The position numbers and the translations under genes were made by a program. From Flavilitoribacter nigricans DSM 23189 = NBRC 102662 (GTDB taxonomy: Bacteria; Bacteroidota; Bacteroidia; Chitinophagales; Saprospiraceae), in assembly GCF_002646595.1 (NCBI RefSeq), contig NZ_PDUD01000011.1, positions 202,561 to 266,560 of the forward strand: a stretch of 64,000 bases of DNA. The letters run 5' to 3'. This document shows, in pieces, positions 60,537 through 64,000 of this stretch (within the stretch, counting starts at the first letter, position 1; every line of letters begins with the position of its first letter). The notes under the pieces were generated by a model that saw nothing but the letters and a program-made list of their open reading frames with translations, searched no databases and was not told the DNA's origin.

Positions 60537-61472
60537 ATGAATAAAAAAATATTGTCAATATTGGCTCTGGCGGGACTGGGTTTGTTCGCAACATCCTGTG
60601 CCGACGAAGATCTGGGGCCAGTAGTAACATTTGATACGGCCGGTAAGGGAGCTTATGTTCGTTTGCTGGAAGACAACGGGAACCTGTTGGTGAACCTGTT
60701 GGACCTTTCTCAGTCAGAATATGTCTACTCTGTTGAATTTGTGGACCTGGAGCAGGGTGATCTGGTTAGTGAATACCGCATTGACCTGGTATACCAGGAT
60801 CGTAACACGGACAACGGGGACAATTCTTCCGGCCCGAATGAAATCATGAGCTGGTCGGCCAGCGAATTTGTAGAATCCGAAAGAGGCTTCAAATCCGTAA
60901 TGGATATCTCTATCACTCCGGACGATCTGTTCCGTACGGCCGGCGTTGACGCCAGCACCGTAAAGGCAGGTGACCGTTTCGTAGTGAAAGGTACCCTGAC
61001 GCTGGAAGACGGTTCTACTTTCACGGCTGACAATTCTACTGCCGCTGTAAACGGATCTGCATTTGCCGGTCACTTCGATTTCGTACTGTCTGCCGGTTGT
61101 CCTTCCGACCTGACCGGTACTTTCGACTTCGTTGGATCTAACTTCTGGTGCGGCGCTGCCGATAACACCGGTTCCGTGACGATTAACGCACTGGGTGGTG
61201 GTTCTTACTCCTTCAGCGACTGGTCATTCGGCGCTTATCCGGCCTGCTACGGCGGTAACGCTGCCGGTTGGGGAACACTGGCCTTCACTGACGTATGTGA
61301 AGAAGTTTCCTTCACGGGTAGAACGGATAACTACGGTGATACCTGGACCTTCACTTCCAGCCTCAGCGATGATGGCACCGAGTGGACGATCAACTGGGTT
61401 AACACCTACGGTGAAGCCGGAACGGGTACGGTCATCAACCCTGCGGGTTGGGATTTCGTCCTGGCGGAATAA
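60537..61472 (+). CDS. Surface lipoprotein downstream of SusCD pair 2
   Basis: The 311-residue lipoprotein (lipobox FATSCADED) has no family I recognise. It begins like SusE/SusF-type proteins (GPVVTFDTAGKGAYVRLLEDNG). The second half is beta-rich with four Cys (AGCPSDLTGTF, NFWCGA, PACYGGNAAGW, FTDVCEEV) that may pair, and a repeated Gly/Ser/Thr/Trp pattern. Its position after susD and the shared codon usage suggest a surface ligand-binding subunit of the same system. Function is not shown. Confidence 0.65.
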   Translation: MNKKILSILALAGLGLFATSCADEDLGPVVTFDTAGKGAYVRLLEDNGNLLVNLLDLSQSEYVYSVEFVDLEQGDLVSEYRIDLVYQDRNTDNGDNSSGPNEIMSWSASEFVESERGFKSVMDISITPDDLFRTAGVDASTVKAGDRFVVKGTLTLEDGSTFTADNSTAAVNGSAFAGHFDFVLSAGCPSDLTGTFDFVGSNFWCGAADNTGSVTINALGGGSYSFSDWSFGAYPACYGGNAAGWGTLAFTDVCEEVSFTGRTDNYGDTWTFTSSLSDDGTEWTINWVNTYGEAGTGTVINPAGWDFVLAE

Positions 61473-61483
61473 GTATAAAAACA

Positions 61484-61574
61484 GGGTAGTGGCTTACGGG
61501 CTGCTACCGTTTTACCTATAATTTTACAGGCCATATTTAAATGTACCTTAGTTGCATTTGAATATGGCCTTTTT
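61484..61574 (+). terminator. Two terminator hairpins after the SusCD-linked lipoprotein
   Basis: GGTAGTGGC/GCTGCTACC followed by GTTTTA (about 61484-61513) and GGCCATATTTAAATG/CATTTGAATATGGCC with a TTTTT run (61529-61574) lie in tandem. The second stem is 15 bp with one G-T pair, a strong intrinsic terminator separating this block from the next gene. Confidence 0.75.
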
Positions 61575-61602
61575 AATTAGTTCCATGTTTTAAAACAAGT
61601 TT

Positions 61603-63282
61603 ATGAAATTAGCGATACCCATATGCAGTGCCCTAATTTTATGGCAATTAACAGGTTTAGGTCTATTCGCACAAAATACCGTAGGGCTATTATCCATAGA
61701 AGCAGGAGAGACTTACGAAGGATACAATCTGATCTATCCGCACAATCAACCCAATGTCTATTTACTCGATCTCTGCGGAGAGGTGGTTCATACCTGGACG
61801 GATGACGATAATTTCCGGCCCGGTAATTCAGCCTACATTCTTCCCAACGGAAACCTGGTAAAAACCAAACGCGAGAACAGTTTCCTCAACGATCCGATCT
61901 GGGCCGGTGGGGGAGGAGCGATCGTGGAGATCCGCAACTGGGACAATCTGCCGCTGTTCAGTTTTGAGCTCAATGACAGCCTGTACCGCCTGCACCACGA
62001 TGTGGCTCCTTTACCCAACGGCAACGTTCTGATGATCACCTGGGAACGCAAAACCGGAGCGGAAGCACGGGCGGCCGGGCGTGCTGCGGATCTGCTTCCC
62101 GAAGACGAGCTCTGGTCGGAAGCCATTCTGGAATGGGATCCCCGCAAGGATTCTATCGTCTGGAGCTGGAGCGTATTTGATCACCTCGTTCAGGATCTGG
62201 ACGAGGAGGTCGCCAACTTTGGGGTCGTAGCGGACCATCCCGAGTTGATCGACATCAATTACGATGAACACGACGGCCATCCGGACTGGCTGCACGTCAA
62301 TGCCATCGGCTACAATCCGGTATTGGATCAGATCGTTCTGAGTGTTCCCTATTTCAACGAGATGTGGGTGATCGACCACAGCACCACTACCGAAGAAGCG
62401 GCCGGACACAGCGGCGGCAATGCCGGTAAAGGTGGTGATCTGTTGTTTCGCTGGGGCAATCCGGCAGCCTACGATCAGGGCACCGAAGCGGACAAACAAC
62501 TCTTTTTTCAGCACGATGTACACTGGGTAGCACCCCAGGCAACGGCGGAAGATCCGGCATTCGGCTCTATTGCCGTGTACAACAACCGGGCTCCCGGAGG
62601 CAGATCCCCCGGGCAGATCGTGGCGGCGGTGCCGGAAAGCGGCGGCTACACTTATCCCCTGACGGATGGAGTCTTCGAACCGGCTGATTTTGCGGTTACC
62701 GTTACGCATCCGGGGGACGAACAGCGTGTGAATTCCGCATCCGTCTCCAGCGTCCAGTTCCTCCCGAACGGCAACACCTTATTATTGGCCGGCCGGTGGG
62801 GTTTTGCCTACGAAATAGCTCCCGACCGAAGTGTCGTTTGGGAATACGTGGTACCACTGAAGAACGGTGGCCCGGCCGTACAGGGCGATACCCTCGGTAT
62901 CAGTGATAATCTGACCTTCCGCATGGAGCGCTACGCTGCTGATTATGTGGCTTTTGAGGGTCGGGATCTGAGCCCGAAAGGCTATCTGGAGCAGGAACCA
63001 AACGAAGGCTACTGTGCGCTGCTACTACCGGCCCGCGAACCGCTGGCAGAAAGGACGGATATCCATATCTATCCCAACCCTGTCCGGCGAGATCTGACCA
63101 TAGAATGGACCGAAAACGGCGTTCCCCTGCAAATGCAACTACACGACCTGAGCGGCAAAACGGTCGAACGCTTTTCCATACGAAGCGGAATGAACACGGT
63201 AGATCTCAGTCGCCTCGAGGCCGGTATCTACCTGCTGCGTGCACCGGGAATGATCGCCCGCAAGATCGTGGTATTACCCTGA
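61603..63282 (+). CDS. Aryl-sulfate sulfotransferase-like protein with T9SS sorting domain
   Basis: The 559-residue exported protein has a signal peptide (about 1-23), then a beta-propeller ASST-like body: GYNLIYPHNQPNVYLLDLCG, LHHDVAPLPNGNVLMITWER, DWLHVNAIGYNP, FFQHDVHWV and FLPNGNTLLLAGRWGFAYEI. The His residues in these repeats could serve transfer chemistry as in aryl-sulfate sulfotransferases. The C-terminus (HIYPNPVRRDLTIEW ... GIYLLRAPGMIARKIVVL) is a T9SS type A sorting domain. Activity on sulfated compounds is inferred from the fold alone. It is closed by a 12-bp terminator stem. Confidence 0.85.
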   Translation: MKLAIPICSALILWQLTGLGLFAQNTVGLLSIEAGETYEGYNLIYPHNQPNVYLLDLCGEVVHTWTDDDNFRPGNSAYILPNGNLVKTKRENSFLNDPIWAGGGGAIVEIRNWDNLPLFSFELNDSLYRLHHDVAPLPNGNVLMITWERKTGAEARAAGRAADLLPEDELWSEAILEWDPRKDSIVWSWSVFDHLVQDLDEEVANFGVVADHPELIDINYDEHDGHPDWLHVNAIGYNPVLDQIVLSVPYFNEMWVIDHSTTTEEAAGHSGGNAGKGGDLLFRWGNPAAYDQGTEADKQLFFQHDVHWVAPQATAEDPAFGSIAVYNNRAPGGRSPGQIVAAVPESGGYTYPLTDGVFEPADFAVTVTHPGDEQRVNSASVSSVQFLPNGNTLLLAGRWGFAYEIAPDRSVVWEYVVPLKNGGPAVQGDTLGISDNLTFRMERYAADYVAFEGRDLSPKGYLEQEPNEGYCALLLPAREPLAERTDIHIYPNPVRRDLTIEWTENGVPLQMQLHDLSGKTVERFSIRSGMNTVDLSRLEAGIYLLRAPGMIARKIVVLP

Positions 63283-63291
63283 TCGATCTGA

Positions 63292-63324
63292 TGGCCTTCC
63301 GGAGCGGTGGTATCCGGAAGGCCA
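63292..63324. terminator. Bidirectional terminator before the TonB-domain gene
   Basis: TGGCCTTCCGGA and TCCGGAAGGCCA form a perfect 12-bp stem with a 9-nt loop between two convergent genes. Confidence 0.75.
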
Positions 63325-63334
63325 CTGGTCGATC

Positions 63335-63790
63335 TTACCATTCTATCGTATAGGAGTAGCCCGAATTGCCGGACTTTGGTGGCTGGTCGTCTGTCTTTTT
63401 TTCGGTTGGAACGAATTCGTACCGAATACCCGGAGCGGATTCCGGAGCGGCTTTTTTGGCGGTCTTTTTCGGCAGGCGAAAATGGATCTGGATGTTCCTG
63501 TGGAAGAGTACCTTCATCTTGCGATTTTTAGGCACTTCAAATTTCAGCAGCTTCACAATACGCACGGCCTCTTCATCACAACCGGCCCCCAGGCCCGATA
63601 TGATCCGGGCTTCTATGACTTTACCCAGATGATTGATGGTATATTTTAAATAGACGGTCCCCTCCAGGCTTTCCGCCAGGGCCTGTTTCGGGTAACAAAG
63701 CTGTGCTTTCAAAAATTTGCGCATCGCCTTGATCCCTCCCGGATAGACGGGCTTGTGCAGAAAATCTTTTTCTCTCTTTTCTTTTTTCAT
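63335..63790 (-). CDS. Soluble TonB C-terminal domain protein
   Basis: The 151-residue protein is mostly a TonB_C domain (about 15-105; VYPGGIKAMRKFLKAQLCYP, GTVYLKYTINHLGKVIEARI, GCDEEAVRIVKLLKFEVP) followed by a charged, Lys/Pro-rich tail (PESAPGIRYEFVPTEKK, ending GYSYTIEW). Unlike real TonB it has neither an N-terminal membrane helix nor a periplasmic Pro-rich spacer, and there is no signal peptide. It cannot pass proton-motive force in the usual way. It lies next to the SusCD block but on the other strand. The job is unknown. Confidence 0.8.
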   Translation of the reverse strand: MKKEKREKDFLHKPVYPGGIKAMRKFLKAQLCYPKQALAESLEGTVYLKYTINHLGKVIEARIISGLGAGCDEEAVRIVKLLKFEVPKNRKMKVLFHRNIQIHFRLPKKTAKKAAPESAPGIRYEFVPTEKKTDDQPPKSGNSGYSYTIEW

Positions 63791-64000
63791 ACATTCGACA
63801 TTGCAAAATTACTCAACCCTGACCCCCTTCGCCCCTGACACCTGCCACCCCTGACCCCTCACCCCTCTCTCCCGACACCTCCCACCTGACACCTCCCCCC
63901 TCTCACCTGACCCCTCCCACCTCCAACATAAAAAATAAAATCGAAATCCCCCCCCCGAACAACCCGCCCGGATGAATTTTCAAGAAAATATTCCTCGGCG
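63791..64000. repeat. Pyrimidine-rich tract with ACCTGAC/ACCCCT words
   Basis: From about 63815 to 63930 the plus strand repeats words such as CCTGACA, CCTGACC, CCTCACC and CTCCCACC in a loose seven-base rhythm, with almost no G. It lies upstream of the TonB-domain gene. The window ends 70 bp later with no gene start recognised. Confidence 0.45.

Overview
The window reads as a chromosomal segment of a Bacteroidota member, most likely from the Saprospiria (Lewinella-like) branch. The supporting signs are two tandem SusC/SusD pairs, two exported proteins ending in type IX secretion (T9SS) sorting domains, AT-rich gene leaders with TAnnTTTG promoter boxes instead of strong Shine-Dalgarno sites, a LytS/LytTR sensor pair, GSCFA and DUF4197 proteins, and a Nudix-type transcriptional regulator. 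The class-level placement is inference. No prophage, insertion sequence, CRISPR array, rRNA operon or conjugation gene is visible.

Layout. 1-6.5 kb (minus strand): an envelope group of flotillin, a YqiJ-like partner, a HEAT-repeat protein and a small PLDc_N membrane protein, then a DNA-uptake pair made of a four-HhH ComEA-like protein and ComEC. 6.7-12.2 kb: a Nudix-type regulator, aroQ, recQ, a KdsD-type isomerase and an unknown membrane-anchored protein. 12.2-12.8 kb: three tRNA genes (Arg, Ile, Gly) interleaved with short GTCGG palindromes. 12.9-20.2 kb: a TraB-like protein, GSCFA, an OmpA-family protein, glutaryl-CoA dehydrogenase, folB, a DUF4197 lipoprotein and 3-hydroxyacyl-CoA dehydrogenase. 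20.2-31.3 kb: a large secreted M36 metalloprotease, rlmB, a self-cleaving S24 repressor, a MITE-like repeat, a GMC dehydrogenase with its small subunit, and a penicillin acylase. 31.3-35 kb: a LytTR regulator and a sensor kinase with an unusual thioredoxin-like sensor. 35.2-49.4 kb: housekeeping, transport and lipid genes (class V aminotransferase, pcm, phosphohexomutase, SH3 lipoprotein, ABC pair, N-acetylmuramidase, Na+/solute symporter with a 53-residue partner, psd, cdsA, CPBP protease, pdxJ). 50-63.8 kb: the accessory part, with two SusCD pairs, a lipoprotein, a T9SS-exported aryl-sulfate sulfotransferase-like protein and a soluble TonB C-terminal domain protein.

The SusCD block has its own promoters and terminators and a markedly different codon choice (CGT/CGC, GGT, AAC, CTG), which suggests high expression. 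No glycoside hydrolase lies next to it, so its substrate is unknown.

The signals most worth a second look are: the LytS-type kinase whose extracytoplasmic part looks like a TlpA-type thioredoxin without its cysteines; a 30-bp hairpin built from seven-base repeats whose two arms covary; evenly spaced AAACAAA half-sites in front of the S24 repressor; a 21-bp-spaced direct repeat in front of the PLDc_N/HEAT genes; and several families of intergenic palindromes.
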